DNA of 60,939 nt, from assembly GCA_024683675.1 (NCBI GenBank), contig JAIKYB010000123.1, positions 1 through 60,939 on the forward strand, read 5' to 3'. Under the pieces are notes generated by a model, which worked only from the letters and a program-made list of their open reading frames with translations, made no database searches and was not told the DNA's origin. This document shows positions 26,029 to 35,900 of this stretch, piece after piece; the first letter of the stretch is position 1; the number at the start of each line of letters is the position of its first letter. Made by a program: the position numbers and the translations under genes. This DNA comes from Treponema sp. Lineage in GTDB: Bacteria > Spirochaetota > Spirochaetia > Treponematales > Treponemataceae.

Positions 26029-28131
26029 ATGAAAAAATCAAGCCTTTTACTTGTTATTTTAACCTTTCTCTTTTCGGGCATCTTGAGTGCAGAGATTTCT
26101 GTAATTAGTCCTGTAAAGGGAACTTGGGCTAATAAGCAGATGCTGGTAATTGAAACTACAGCCGGTTCAGGAGACTATTTTTATTCAATAGACGGCTCTG
26201 ATCCTCAGAAATTTGGTTTTGCTTATGACGGACCTGTCTTACTGGATGTTACCGGTAATGTAAAAGTTCAGATAGCAAAAATCCAGAAAGATGGTTCTAC
26301 AGAGCTTACTTCGGTTTCTTATACAGTCATTCCAAGTAGTGGTGAAAATACAGATTATAAGGGCTTTATTTCTATTTTTTATGAAAGTGGTATATTAAAT
26401 TACAGTTCTGGTTCAAGAATACAGATTCCGGGAAATCTTCAATACAGTCTTGGACTTCCTCCAGATTCTTTTATTCCAGGGCAGGTAATTAGTATAGCAA
26501 ATTATAATGTTTTGTCCCGTTATATACCCTGCACGATTCTTGATCCTGCCCATGATGTAAAGTGGCGTTTTATTATAAAAACCTTTCCTCAGACAGCTGG
26601 AGCTGCAGCCTACAGAGAAGTTCCTTTTACTGTAAATAATTGGGAAACAATTACCTTTACCAATCCAAATCTCTTATATAAGATTGATTCAGAGTTCTGG
26701 ACTCTGCCTACAGAAGAAAGAAAACTTGACCGTACAAAAAGTCATATGATTTTCTGGCAGCCCCTGGATTATTCAGCTGACAATGCTGTAGAGTTTTTTG
26801 TACTGCCTCCAAAACCAAGAATTATAAAAAAGCAATATGATGATGGAAGTATGCGCTTTTCTATTAAGGGTGATGAGTCTTATACCTTGAGCATACTTTC
26901 CCCGGAAAGTGGAAATTATCAGGAACAGTTTCCTGCAGTGGGGGTTGATGTTTTTTACGGAGATAAAATATCTGAAAAAATAACAATCGGAGTTTTTACA
27001 AATTCTGTATATCAGGGTAAGGTAACTACAACAGTTGAAATTGATAAACGGCCTCCTGTTCAGCCAGAAATTGAAAGCAGTGCAAGGGCCTTTTATTCCA
27101 GAGATTCTGTCCGTGTAGAGGTTTCTGCTGAAAAGGGAGCAGACCTTTATGTTGCTCTCAGTCAGCCTTATGCAATTAAAAAGACAAATGCAATTTATAC
27201 TGCAAATAATGAAGTATTTCAAAATATTCCTTTGGGAGAATTCCGCAAAACAAAAAGTAACAGCTTTAATATAAAATGGAATCCAAGAGGAAGTGGGGCT
27301 ACTTATTATAAGCTGCAGGCTTATGCAAAAAGTGGAAATAATATAAGCCTTATTTCTGAATACAGCATAATTATTGATCAGTCCAGTTATTATTTTGACA
27401 AAGATGCGGAAAGTTCAATTGCAGAAGGAACTGCTCTTCATCCATTTACAGATTTTGAGCAGTGCCAGGAACTGCTTAATTCAGTTCGTTCTGTGAACCT
27501 TAGACTAAAAGGCCAAATGAAAATAGATAAGGCCTATTCTGTTGGTGCAAATTTACAGATTATAAATGATGGTGGAGCAAGTATTCTTTTTGGGCCTAAG
27601 GGCAGCCTTGAAGTAAAGGGCGCTTCTCTGGATATTTCAAATTGTAGAATAACTAACAGCGCAAGCAATGAAGTTTCCACTATCATACCTATGATTAAAC
27701 TGGAAAATGCTGTCTGCAACTTAAAAAACTGTGAACTTTCAGCTGATTTTTCAAAAAATGGAACGGTAATTGACAGCTATAATTCAATCTTGAATATAAG
27801 TGACCTGATTGCTTCTGCAAATGCAGTTTCTTATGTAGCCTTTATTTCAGCTGTAAAATCCAGAATGAAAATAAATAATTCTGTGCTTGCAGTGTCTGCT
27901 GACACAGCGGCCCTTGTTTCTGCTTCTGAAGGAACTTTTGAAGCTGTAAAAAATTCTTTTTCTGTTACAGGTCGAACTGGCCGCATAGCAGAGCTTTTTG
28001 GAGTAAGGGCAAAAATAACGGATAATAAATTCCGTGGAAACTTTACAGATTATACTTCTGTTCCAGAAGCTTTATTTGCTGCTAAGGATACGGTACTTTA
28101 TCAGTCAAATAACGAAACTTTAGGTTTTTAG
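26029..28131 (+). CDS. Secreted protein, chitobiase-C-like domain plus beta helix
   Basis: 700 residues. The start at 26029 gives a clean signal peptide (MKKSSLLLVILTFLFSGILSA); the in-frame ATG at 25993 inside the upstream gene does not. Residues about 25-100 resemble the small C-terminal domain of chitobiases (YFYSIDGSDPQKFGFAYDGP). The middle is beta rich. The last 230 residues carry short repeated strands with Asn, Ser and Ile at turns (NLQIINDGGASILFG; LDISNCRITNSAS), as in right-handed beta helices. No catalytic motif is evident. It may bind carbohydrate at the surface or in the periplasm; this is inference. Confidence 0.75.
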   Translation: MKKSSLLLVILTFLFSGILSAEISVISPVKGTWANKQMLVIETTAGSGDYFYSIDGSDPQKFGFAYDGPVLLDVTGNVKVQIAKIQKDGSTELTSVSYTVIPSSGENTDYKGFISIFYESGILNYSSGSRIQIPGNLQYSLGLPPDSFIPGQVISIANYNVLSRYIPCTILDPAHDVKWRFIIKTFPQTAGAAAYREVPFTVNNWETITFTNPNLLYKIDSEFWTLPTEERKLDRTKSHMIFWQPLDYSADNAVEFFVLPPKPRIIKKQYDDGSMRFSIKGDESYTLSILSPESGNYQEQFPAVGVDVFYGDKISEKITIGVFTNSVYQGKVTTTVEIDKRPPVQPEIESSARAFYSRDSVRVEVSAEKGADLYVALSQPYAIKKTNAIYTANNEVFQNIPLGEFRKTKSNSFNIKWNPRGSGATYYKLQAYAKSGNNISLISEYSIIIDQSSYYFDKDAESSIAEGTALHPFTDFEQCQELLNSVRSVNLRLKGQMKIDKAYSVGANLQIINDGGASILFGPKGSLEVKGASLDISNCRITNSASNEVSTIIPMIKLENAVCNLKNCELSADFSKNGTVIDSYNSILNISDLIASANAVSYVAFISAVKSRMKINNSVLAVSADTAALVSASEGTFEAVKNSFSVTGRTGRIAELFGVRAKITDNKFRGNFTDYTSVPEALFAAKDTVLYQSNNETLGF

Positions 28132-28132
28132 T

Positions 28133-28714
28133 ATGATTTTAACTGTAGGTTTTGATGAAGCTGGCAGGGGGCCTTTAGCAGGTCCTGTTGCCGCAGCCGC
28201 TGTAATTCTTCCTCCTGATTTTCCTATTGAGATTCTTAATGACTCAAAAAAGCTTTCAGAAAAAAAACGCCTTTATGCAGAGACTATCATAAAAGAAAAA
28301 GCCTGCTGGGGAATCTCTCTTGTAGACCATGAAACCATAGACAAGATAAATATCCTGCAAGCTTCTATGCTGGCAATGAAAAATGCCTTTATCCAGCTGC
28401 AGGAAAAGCTTCCTGCCTGGGCTAGTGCTTTAGCTATAAATGATTTTATTCTTTCTGGAATTACAGATGGAACTCGATGTCCTGATGTCAATATTGAATG
28501 CCGCTGCGAACCCAAGGCCGATGGAAAATATCCTCAGGTTATGGCTGCAAGTATACTTGCAAAAACCGCTCGTGACCGTTTGATGTTAGAAATGGATAAA
28601 AAATATCCTGAATATGGATATGCTAAACATAAGGGCTATCCCACACCGGAACATAAAAAAATATGCCGCCGATTAGGACCATCCCCAATACAGCGGCTTT
28701 CTTTTAAGTATTAG
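28133..28714 (+). CDS. rnhB: Ribonuclease HII
   Basis: 193-residue RNase HII, which removes ribonucleotides from DNA-RNA hybrids. The catalytic motif FDEAGRGPLAGPV (Asp and Glu metal ligands) opens the protein, NDSKKLSEKKR follows, the later acidic residue is in the CEPKADGKYPQVMAAS segment, and AKHKGYPTPEH is the conserved C-terminal loop. It follows the upstream stop by one base. It is convergent with the PUR-domain gene; the 15 bases between them hold an A run but no convincing hairpin. Confidence 0.97.
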   Translation: MILTVGFDEAGRGPLAGPVAAAAVILPPDFPIEILNDSKKLSEKKRLYAETIIKEKACWGISLVDHETIDKINILQASMLAMKNAFIQLQEKLPAWASALAINDFILSGITDGTRCPDVNIECRCEPKADGKYPQVMAASILAKTARDRLMLEMDKKYPEYGYAKHKGYPTPEHKKICRRLGPSPIQRLSFKY

Positions 28715-28729
28715 CTTTAATAAAAAAAA

Positions 28730-29146
28730 TTACTCTTCTTCAAGGTTCTTTTTGCTGACAATGTGAATTACTTTTCCAGTTCTTTTAATTCCATCATCAG
28801 TTTTCTGATTTTTACCTTCAGATTTTACGCGGTAAATCTTCTTTCCGTCTGAATTTCCCTTACCGTATTTTGCATCCTTTGCGGCCTTCTTTTCTTTTGC
28901 AGCCTTTATGCGTTCTTTTCTATCCTTTTCTACAAAATCAAGAGATTTTTCCATTCCCTGAAGGAACTTCTGCATATCTTCAGCAAAAATAGCTATTTGA
29001 TGACGGTCTGCTTCTACACCATCACGATTCTTGCTTTCTACAATCTGCAGAAATACGTCGCCTGTTCTGTTTTCTTTTACATTGAAAAAATAAGATCTGT
29101 TGTCCAGATAGACTTGAGTGGTAAAAAGTTCTCCTCGTGCTCCCAT
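28730..29146 (-). CDS. PUR-domain nucleic-acid-binding protein (BpuR-like)
   Basis: 138 residues. The N-terminal 75 residues match the bacterial PUR-alpha fold, with MGARGELFTTQVYLDNRSYF, FFNVKENRTGDVFLQIVESK and DRHQIAIFAEDM, very like Borrelia BpuR, which binds DNA and RNA. A Lys-rich helical tail (RKERIKAAKEKKAAKDAKYG onward) extends beyond the Borrelia length and may add non-specific nucleic-acid affinity. A perfect AAGGAG ribosome site sits 6 bases before the ATG, with a hairpin directly upstream. It lies downstream of the cysteine desulfurase gene on the same strand, with a 109-base gap. Confidence 0.92.
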   Translation of the reverse strand: MGARGELFTTQVYLDNRSYFFNVKENRTGDVFLQIVESKNRDGVEADRHQIAIFAEDMQKFLQGMEKSLDFVEKDRKERIKAAKEKKAAKDAKYGKGNSDGKKIYRVKSEGKNQKTDDGIKRTGKVIHIVSKKNLEEE

Positions 29147-29152
29147 AAAAAT

Positions 29153-29191
29153 CTCCTTGGGAAGCGTTCACATATGAAAAAGAACCTTCCC
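29153..29191 (-). promoter_or_regulatory. 5' leader hairpin abutting the PUR-gene ribosome site
   Basis: Read on the minus strand, GGGAAG-GTTC (29191-29182) pairs with GAAC-G-CTTCCC (29169-29159) around a 12-base AU-rich loop, leaving one bulged base (29165). The 3' arm ends at 29159 and the AAGGAG ribosome site begins at 29158. A structure this close to the Shine-Dalgarno could control initiation. Pairing is seen; regulation is inferred. Confidence 0.5.
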
Positions 29192-29255
29192 TGATAATGT
29201 TGAAATGAATTAGTGAATGTATATTAGCAAATAAACTTCTTTTGCGCAAGATTTA

Positions 29256-30404
29256 TCAGGAATTGAACTGGGCATTAATTTCGCTGATTGCGTCAAAGAG
29301 TTTATCTACAGCTTCTGCCTTTGTATGAGGGCCAAAACTGAATCTTACTGCACTTTCCCTGATATCTGCACTTACATTCATTGCTTCAAGAATAGGACGA
29401 TTGTTTTTTCTGGTAGAGCAGGCTGAACCTGTTGAAATACAAATGCCCTTTGAATCAAGTGCCCTTAGCATTACATTCCCCGGAATATGAGCAAAGCCTG
29501 CCTGTACAACATAAGGAGAATAAAGCTCAGGCTTTTCAAGACGGCCCTGTGGTACAATCGTACAGCCCTTTAATCCTGAAAGCTTTTTTAAAAAAGCATC
29601 TGTAATTGATTTTTGCCCTGAATTATCTTTGTTGTAATAGCGTTCCAGACATTTAGAAAAAGCAACTGCTCCAAAAATGTTTTCAGTTCCGCTTCTAATT
29701 CCCTTTTCCTGACCGCCGCCTCTTAAAAAGGCTTCAATAGGCTCCTTTGAATAAAGCAGGCCAATTCCTCTAGGTCCGCAAATCTTATGGGAACTGAAGG
29801 CTGCGCTATCTATACCCTTATGGTTTAAATCAATATTGATTTTTCCTGCAGCTTGAACACAATCCACATGAAATTTTGGTCGTCTTTTTCCCTGACACTC
29901 TTTAATAAGTGCATCTGCAATTTCGTAAATCGGCTGAATAGCACCGGTTTCGTTATTTACTGCCATCACACAAATAAGCATTGTGTCATTTGTCAGCAGG
30001 GATAATATAGCTTCCGGCCTGATTATGCCGTATTTATCTGAAGGAATCTGTACAATATTCCAGCCGCAATGCTTCATAGCCATAGCCTGTTCTCTAACAG
30101 CCGGATGCTCCAGGGAACTTATCAAAACCGTACCCACAGAAGGCTTTGTCATTACAGAAAGCAGGGGAATCTGGTCACTTTCGGTTCCGCCAGAGGTAAA
30201 GTAAAGAGTGTCTTCCTTTACTCCCATAGCTTTTGCGGCTCTCTTTCTAGCTTCTTCTAAAAGGCTTTTTGCTTTTTTTCCAATTGCATGGCTGCTTGAA
30301 GGGTTTCCCCAGTTTTCAAGAGTTAGAGCAAGTGCTTCCTGCAATATATCTTCATCAGCAGGACTTGTTGCAGCCCAGTCAAAATATAAATCTTTTTCAG
30401 TCAT
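29256..30404 (-). CDS. Cysteine desulfurase (NifS/IscS family)
   Basis: 382-residue PLP enzyme that moves sulfur from cysteine for iron-sulfur clusters or tRNA thiolation. Motifs: YFDWAATSPADE at the start, YFTSGGTESDQ, the PLP lysine in SSHKICGPRGIGLLY, RSGTENIFGAVAF, and the active-site cysteine in STGSACSTRKNN. The short loop after that cysteine fits the NifS/IscS branch. No IscU, NifU or Fe-S partner is in the window. It starts 8 bases after aroB on the same strand and is probably co-transcribed with tmk, the small secreted protein and aroB. Confidence 0.94.
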   Translation of the reverse strand: MTEKDLYFDWAATSPADEDILQEALALTLENWGNPSSSHAIGKKAKSLLEEARKRAAKAMGVKEDTLYFTSGGTESDQIPLLSVMTKPSVGTVLISSLEHPAVREQAMAMKHCGWNIVQIPSDKYGIIRPEAILSLLTNDTMLICVMAVNNETGAIQPIYEIADALIKECQGKRRPKFHVDCVQAAGKINIDLNHKGIDSAAFSSHKICGPRGIGLLYSKEPIEAFLRGGGQEKGIRSGTENIFGAVAFSKCLERYYNKDNSGQKSITDAFLKKLSGLKGCTIVPQGRLEKPELYSPYVVQAGFAHIPGNVMLRALDSKGICISTGSACSTRKNNRPILEAMNVSADIRESAVRFSFGPHTKAEAVDKLFDAISEINAQFNS

Positions 30405-30412
30405 TTTCAGTT

Positions 30413-31537
30413 TTATTTTCCAAGAACAGAAAGAATTTCCTTGTCTTCAAATTCTTTTATAAAGGTATCACAAATATCCTTCTGTAAAATAATTCGAATC
30501 TTGTCTGTAAGGTTCTTCTTATCCTTGTGCATAACAGAAAGAAGTCTTTCTCCTACAGCTCCGCCCTGAATGCAAGAAGGCACCGGCTTATTATCCCAGC
30601 CATAAAATTCAAGAATATCAAGAATATCATCTTTAAATTTGCTGCTGCAGAAATCAAATTTATAGGCTAACTCTGCTGCCCGTCCAATTCCCCATGCAAC
30701 TGCAGCACCATGTGTTATTGCACCAAAGCCGGCAACAGATTCAAGGGCATGTCCAAAGGTGTGTCCAAGATTTAAGTAGGCTCTTACTCCTTGTTCTGTA
30801 AAATCTTCTTCTACAATCTTTGCTTTTGCGCAGGCACTTCGTTTTATCAAATCTACAAGCATGTCTGTGTCACGCTTATTAATCTTTTCTGCCTGAGATT
30901 TAAATATTTCGTACAATTCCTTATCAAATAAAAGAGCTGTTTTAAAGGCTTCTGCTAAGCCTGAATTATACTGACTTTCTGGAAGTGATTTTATAAACTC
31001 CGGATAAAAATAAATCTTTTCAGCAGGGTAAAAGCTGCCAATAATATTTTTGATATTATCATAATCACAACCTGTCTTTCCGCCAATAGAGGCATCTACC
31101 ATTGAAAGCAGGGTAGTTGGAACAAACTGAACCTTGGCTCCACGCTTAAAAATAGAAGCTGCAAAGGCTGTAATATCAGAAATTACACCTCCGCCAATTC
31201 CAACAAAAAGATCCTTTCTGGTAAAGCCGGCTTGAACTGCATCTGAAACAATTCTTAAAACACTTTCAATTGTCTTATATTTTTCGCCTGAGCCCAAAAT
31301 ACAAAGTATATCCTTACCATGAACTTCATCTGTAAAGGCTTCCATAAAGCTTTGCATACAAGGCAGACTTGCAACAGTTGCATCTGTAACAAAAATACGT
31401 CTGCGCTCATCATTTGCCTGACTCTCTTCTGTAAAGAAAAGCTTAGCTAAATCTGGAGTACCTTCAATAAAATAAATCTCTGATTTTTTTGTGCCGTTAT
31501 ATATTGCTGGATAAGAAATGTTCAGTTCTTTTTTCAT
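30413..31537 (-). CDS. aroB: 3-dehydroquinate synthase
   Basis: 374-residue NAD-dependent enzyme of the shikimate pathway, converting DAHP to 3-dehydroquinate. The core motifs are present: GIGGGVISDITAFAASIF, FVPTTLLSMVDASIGGKTG with substrate-binding lysine, and LNLGHTFGHALES, whose histidines bind zinc. Length is usual. It shows that this spirochete makes aromatic precursors, unlike the reduced T. pallidum as I recall it. The gene is 9 bases downstream of the small secreted protein gene. Confidence 0.95.
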   Translation of the reverse strand: MKKELNISYPAIYNGTKKSEIYFIEGTPDLAKLFFTEESQANDERRRIFVTDATVASLPCMQSFMEAFTDEVHGKDILCILGSGEKYKTIESVLRIVSDAVQAGFTRKDLFVGIGGGVISDITAFAASIFKRGAKVQFVPTTLLSMVDASIGGKTGCDYDNIKNIIGSFYPAEKIYFYPEFIKSLPESQYNSGLAEAFKTALLFDKELYEIFKSQAEKINKRDTDMLVDLIKRSACAKAKIVEEDFTEQGVRAYLNLGHTFGHALESVAGFGAITHGAAVAWGIGRAAELAYKFDFCSSKFKDDILDILEFYGWDNKPVPSCIQGGAVGERLLSVMHKDKKNLTDKIRIILQKDICDTFIKEFEDKEILSVLGK

Positions 31538-31546
31538 GTGGACATT

Positions 31547-32161
31547 CTAATATTTTTTATCCATTGTGTTAAGTTCTTTTATGTTATTTTCAAGTCGTTC
31601 TATTTCGCGAGTAAGCATTTTTTCGTAATTCAATTCACCACTTGCAATACGTTCTCTTTCATCTTCCCAGGCCTGTTTTCCGGTTATAAAGAGAAAATTA
31701 AATGATGCGGCGTTTGCCTTTTCCTGCCATATTTTTGCTTCCTGCCAGTAGTAAAGGCCAGCCTTATAACATGAAAGGGCTTTTTCCATATTTCTAAGAT
31801 ATTCATCTTTCCAGGGAGCATCATAAAAGTAGATGCATTTCTTGTCGTAAGTACGACCAAGTCTTAAATGCTGTTCAATCAGCTTAAGATTTATGTGCAT
31901 TTGAAAAAGGTATCTGTATTTTTCCCATTCTTTTTCGCTGGTGATTTTTATATCTGCAAATTGAGGATTACAAAAATCTGCCTGAGCTGCCTTTTCCAGC
32001 CAGTAAATGTTTTCCATGCAGTCATCGGGATATTGCTGGTAGTGAACATGATATAATTTGTACCAGTCTTCCTTGTATTTTACCATATAGGCATTTGCAT
32101 CCGGTGTAAAAGTGAGAAAAACTGTAACTAGAGTCAATAAAACAAAAAGAGACCTTTTCAC
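31547..32161 (-). CDS. Small secreted protein, unknown function
   Basis: 204 residues with a signal peptide (MKRSLFVLLTLVTVFLTFTP, cut near ANA-YM). The mature part is rich in Tyr, Trp, Lys and Glu and looks all-helical (WYKLYHVHYQQYPDDCMENI; ALSCYKAGLYYWQEAKIWQEK). Six or so cysteines could form disulfides in the periplasm. I do not recognise the family and see no enzymatic motif. It lies between tmk and aroB on the minus strand with close spacing to aroB, so it is probably co-transcribed with them. Confidence 0.7.
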   Translation of the reverse strand: MKRSLFVLLTLVTVFLTFTPDANAYMVKYKEDWYKLYHVHYQQYPDDCMENIYWLEKAAQADFCNPQFADIKITSEKEWEKYRYLFQMHINLKLIEQHLRLGRTYDKKCIYFYDAPWKDEYLRNMEKALSCYKAGLYYWQEAKIWQEKANAASFNFLFITGKQAWEDERERIASGELNYEKMLTREIERLENNIKELNTMDKKY

Positions 32162-32233
32162 ATTTTGATTATCGGTATTTGAGCTTATTATGTTAGAAGA
32201 AAATCCGCGAGAAGTTTTTCCTTTATGTGAAAT

Positions 32234-32839
32234 TTATTTGAAATAAGAAAATATTTCTTCTGATATCTCACTGATTTTCTTACTTGCATCAATTCTTATG
32301 ATTTTCATTCCGTCATTTTTTTCCGGCTTTTCATATTCATTGATGATTTTTTCGTATTGGGCTGCAATTTTTTGCTGTAAATCAAGTTTTTCGTAAATTT
32401 CTTTTTTTTCGTTTCTTGAATTTACCCGTCCAAGAGAAATTTCCGGATTAATCTGAAAGTAAAAGAGGATTTCAGGAAGAGGAAAGGCTGAATTTACCAG
32501 CTCAGGAAGCTCCTGTCCGCAGGAAATAGACTGATAGGCCAGACTTGAAAAAAAGTAACGGTCACTTAAAACTATTTTGCCTGCTTTTGTAAGCTCCTGT
32601 ATTCCACCTTTGCCGTAAATATGCTCACAGCGGTCGGCTGCAAATAAAAAGGCATTTGTTTTTTCATCAACAGTAAATTCTCCAGACAACATGCGTCTTA
32701 AAAACTTACCGGTTTCTCCGCCTGTAGGCTCTGCAGTTTTTACAAAAAGCTGGGGATTTTTTTCTGCCAGAAGCTTAATCTGTGTGGAAGTCCCGGCTCC
32801 ATCTATACCTTCAAATACAACAAAGTTCTTTAATACCAT
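32234..32839 (-). CDS. tmk: Thymidylate kinase, atypical P-loop
   Basis: 201 residues, normal length for dTMP kinase. FVVFEGIDGAG opens the P-loop, AEPTGGETGKFLRRM is the substrate loop, and DRYFFSSLAYQS is the conserved DR(Y/H) motif. The P-loop reads GIDGAGTSTQ, with Thr17 where the phosphate-binding lysine (GxGKST) is expected; the nucleotide sequence confirms this. I have a vague memory of other dTMP kinases with GAGTTTQ, so activity may be retained. The start is an ATG 6 bases after a perfect -10 box, without a Shine-Dalgarno. It is divergent from tamB. Confidence 0.9.
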   Translation of the reverse strand: MVLKNFVVFEGIDGAGTSTQIKLLAEKNPQLFVKTAEPTGGETGKFLRRMLSGEFTVDEKTNAFLFAADRCEHIYGKGGIQELTKAGKIVLSDRYFFSSLAYQSISCGQELPELVNSAFPLPEILFYFQINPEISLGRVNSRNEKKEIYEKLDLQQKIAAQYEKIINEYEKPEKNDGMKIIRIDASKKISEISEEIFSYFK

Positions 32840-32845
32840 GTTTTC

Positions 32846-32851
32846 ATTATA
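32846..32851 (-). promoter_or_regulatory. -10 box of tmk
   Basis: Perfect TATAAT on the minus strand (32851 to 32846), then six bases, then the tmk ATG. No ribosome site fits between them, so the transcript is predicted to start at or next to the start codon. No good -35 or TGn extension is seen. Confidence 0.5.
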
Positions 32852-32892
32852 ACTTGATGTTACAAAATGTACTATATGAATGTTTTAAATTC

Positions 32893-32901
32893 TGATATAA
32901 T
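32893..32901 (+). promoter_or_regulatory. Extended -10 promoter of tamB-bamA-skp-mutS
   Basis: TGA-TATAAT, a perfect extended -10 with TATAAT at 32896-32901. The start point is expected near 32908, leaving about six bases before the ATG at 32914 and no Shine-Dalgarno. No good -35 is seen, which an extended -10 may not need. It lies back to back with the tmk promoter in a 74-base divergent gap. Confidence 0.6.
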
Positions 32902-32913
32902 AGATGGACTAAA

Positions 32914-35900
32914 ATGGGCAAATTGTACAGTAGTAAGCGAATTCGCAGTTACATCCTCATCCTTCTGGCTTTAATCTCTTTGATTATTGCTGGGCCTGTA
33001 CGCCTTAAATTAAATTCCTTAGTTGATAAAAAGCTTGCTGAATTAACAGGTTTTATTCATGAAAAAACAGGCCTTTCTATCAGCTATAATTCTCTTTCTC
33101 CTTCGATTCTTTCAAATTTATATATAAAAGGAATTAATATTTTTGATGATAATGGCAGTTCTGTCCTTTCAATTGATAAAACAAGAATTAATTATAATCT
33201 GATAAAGCTCTTAAAAGGTGATTTTAGTTCCGGAATTACAAATGTTGTTGTAGACGGAATCCTTCTGGATATTGATGAGCTCATCACTTTAGTTAATCAT
33301 TTTTCAAAGTCTTCTTCAGAAAGCAAAAGTCTGGATTTTGTGGCTATAAAAGAAAATATTCCTGAAAATATCAGTTTAAGAAATATAGTTCTGCAATATA
33401 AACATGAGCTTTTAAATGCTGAAATAGGAATAAAGAATTTTTCTCTGACAAATAATGGGGCTAAAAATATGCTGGCAGTTCAGCTTGCTTCAAATGCAAG
33501 TGCCAGCTTGAAGGATCTTAATCAAACTATTTCCTGTAAACTGGAGCTTTCCGGAAATATTACAGATGTTCTGGATAATTCCCAGCTTAATATCAAAATA
33601 TCAGATTTGACAAATGGAGATATAAGACTGAATAAGCTTAATCTTCATGCTGATTTTGATAACAATGTAATAGGGCTTCATACAATTCAATCTGTAAATC
33701 CTATATCCATTGGTGCTGATATCAATCTTGCCACTGGTGATATAAATGCCCAGGTAAAAGCAGATAAGCTTAATCCTCTTTCTTTAGTAAATATAACCAG
33801 CCGACAAAAATCCTTGAAAAAGCTCAAGGCTTTTTCTATCACAACAGATACAATCTTGAAATTTAACTATCTGGAAAGCCTGGCCAGTTATGTTTCTGAC
33901 ACAAAGGGACATCTTCCTTCTCAAATCTTCCCTGAAGCAGCTGATTTTGATTTTTCTTTATACGGAAGTGAAAAAGCATTGGAATTAACAAGACTATCAC
34001 TGGAAGGAAAGCGCTGTTCAGCAAATGCTTCCTTATCCTTCATTTATAAAAATATGCAGCTTTCTGGCTTTTTTGATCTTCCTTTCTTTGAGCTTCCAAA
34101 TGGGAAAATTGTTTCTACAGAAATATATTTTGACAGCCTGGAAAAAGGCTTTAAGGGCTTTTCACCACAGATTTTCCTGGGAGATAAGGCTTTAACTGCA
34201 CTTGAATTATCCTTTCTTCCTCAAAATGACTCCTATGATTTTGTCCTGGATGTTTATGATTATGCACACTCAGAAGAAAGTATTCCAGGTCAACTCCATT
34301 TGGATGGAAGTTATCTGACGCAGTCAAATTATATACAGTCCAATGTTTCTCTTAATTCCCTTTATCTGGACAGTCTTGCTCTTTTTGCAGCTCAGGCTAT
34401 GGATGAAAAAAAATCAGAAACAATTACTTCATTCGTAAAGAATTTAGTTCCTTACGTACTTACTGGTGACCTTTATTTTTCAACTGATTTCAAATCGATT
34501 TCTTATAATGTTCCTTATGTACTACTTGCCAACACTCAAAAGGATAATCAGGCTCTTTTGCTTGCTGTTAATGGAACCGATCAGAATATTCAGCTGAATC
34601 AGTTTTCTCTTGTATTGGGAAGCTATGCTGTCGAGGCAACTGCCAGTCTGGATAAAAGCCCCGATTCTTCAGACCTCTTTTTTGATATGAACTTGAATAG
34701 TGCTTCTATTCCTTATCATCTGTCTGGAACAATTATGGATCAGCTTTGTACTGTAACCGGTGATTACGGCTTTGATTTTGTTTTCAGATATCCTACAAAA
34801 GAAGATTTTACCGGCCGCCTTGCCATGGAAAACTTTCCTCTTTCTTTTATGAATCATTCTTTTGTGTTTACAACAGATATGGATTTTAATTACGACAAGG
34901 AAAACGGCCCTGCCTTACATGTTGCCCGTTTTGAAGCAGAGGAGGCCGGATCTGCCTTTTCTGTAGCTCCCCGCATTATTATGTCGGGTTCAGCTACAAA
35001 GTACGGTGCCCAGATTAATTCTATTTCCTATACAGATTTTTATTCAGCCCTGGAAGGCACTGCAGATTTAATGATTAATATGAATGATAATGTTTTTGAC
35101 TCTGTCGGCATTATGATGAATGTAAAAAATCCTTTGTCTGAAGAAGGAGTTATTTTAGATGGAACGGTTTCAAATCCAGACCACCTTCCTTTAACAATGG
35201 AAAATCTGCAGAAATATATTTATATAAATTTACAGCTTCAAATGAATGCCTTCAGTTTGAACCGCTTTGTTTTACAGCAGCATGAAAACAACCTTATAAC
35301 AGGCTCTCTTTTTGCTTCTGGAACTCTGGAACATCCTTATGTTTCCTTAAATGTTGAAGGAGCCTCTGTTTTCCTTGCAAACAGCCTGCTTACCACAAGG
35401 GGAAACATAACCCTTGAAGAAAGAGATCTTACAGTTTCTGACTTAAACATAAATTACGAGTCCTTTACTCTTTCTGGTGTAAGTGGAACTGCTTCCTTGC
35501 AGGATATGTCCTTAAAGGCAGATGGCGATATTATCCTTGAAATGATGGATAAAAAACTTGATTTACCGGTTACTCTGGAAATTGGAAACTCTATTGTTCC
35601 TGAAAATAGTTTTATTCCAGATTCTTTTTCTGCCCGCCTTGTGGCAAATGATATAAAAGGAAATCTTATAAAAAAGAAATTCCCTATAGAGCTTTCTCTT
35701 TTATATTCAAACAAGGTCTTTTCTTTATTTTCATCTGATAACATAGGTCTTTCGGGTACTTATTCTTTAGATGGAATTCTCCAAACGAACCTGGATAATA
35801 AAAGCTTTTTGCAGGCCAAAATGGACGGCTTTGTGACAATGGAAACTACCAATATAGAGCTTTATGATTTAGCCCTGGACCTTAAAAAGCTTAACGATTA

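Noticed and set aside
28715-28729. Bidirectional terminator between rnhB and the PUR gene
   Set aside because: There is an A run but no stem of useful length on either side.
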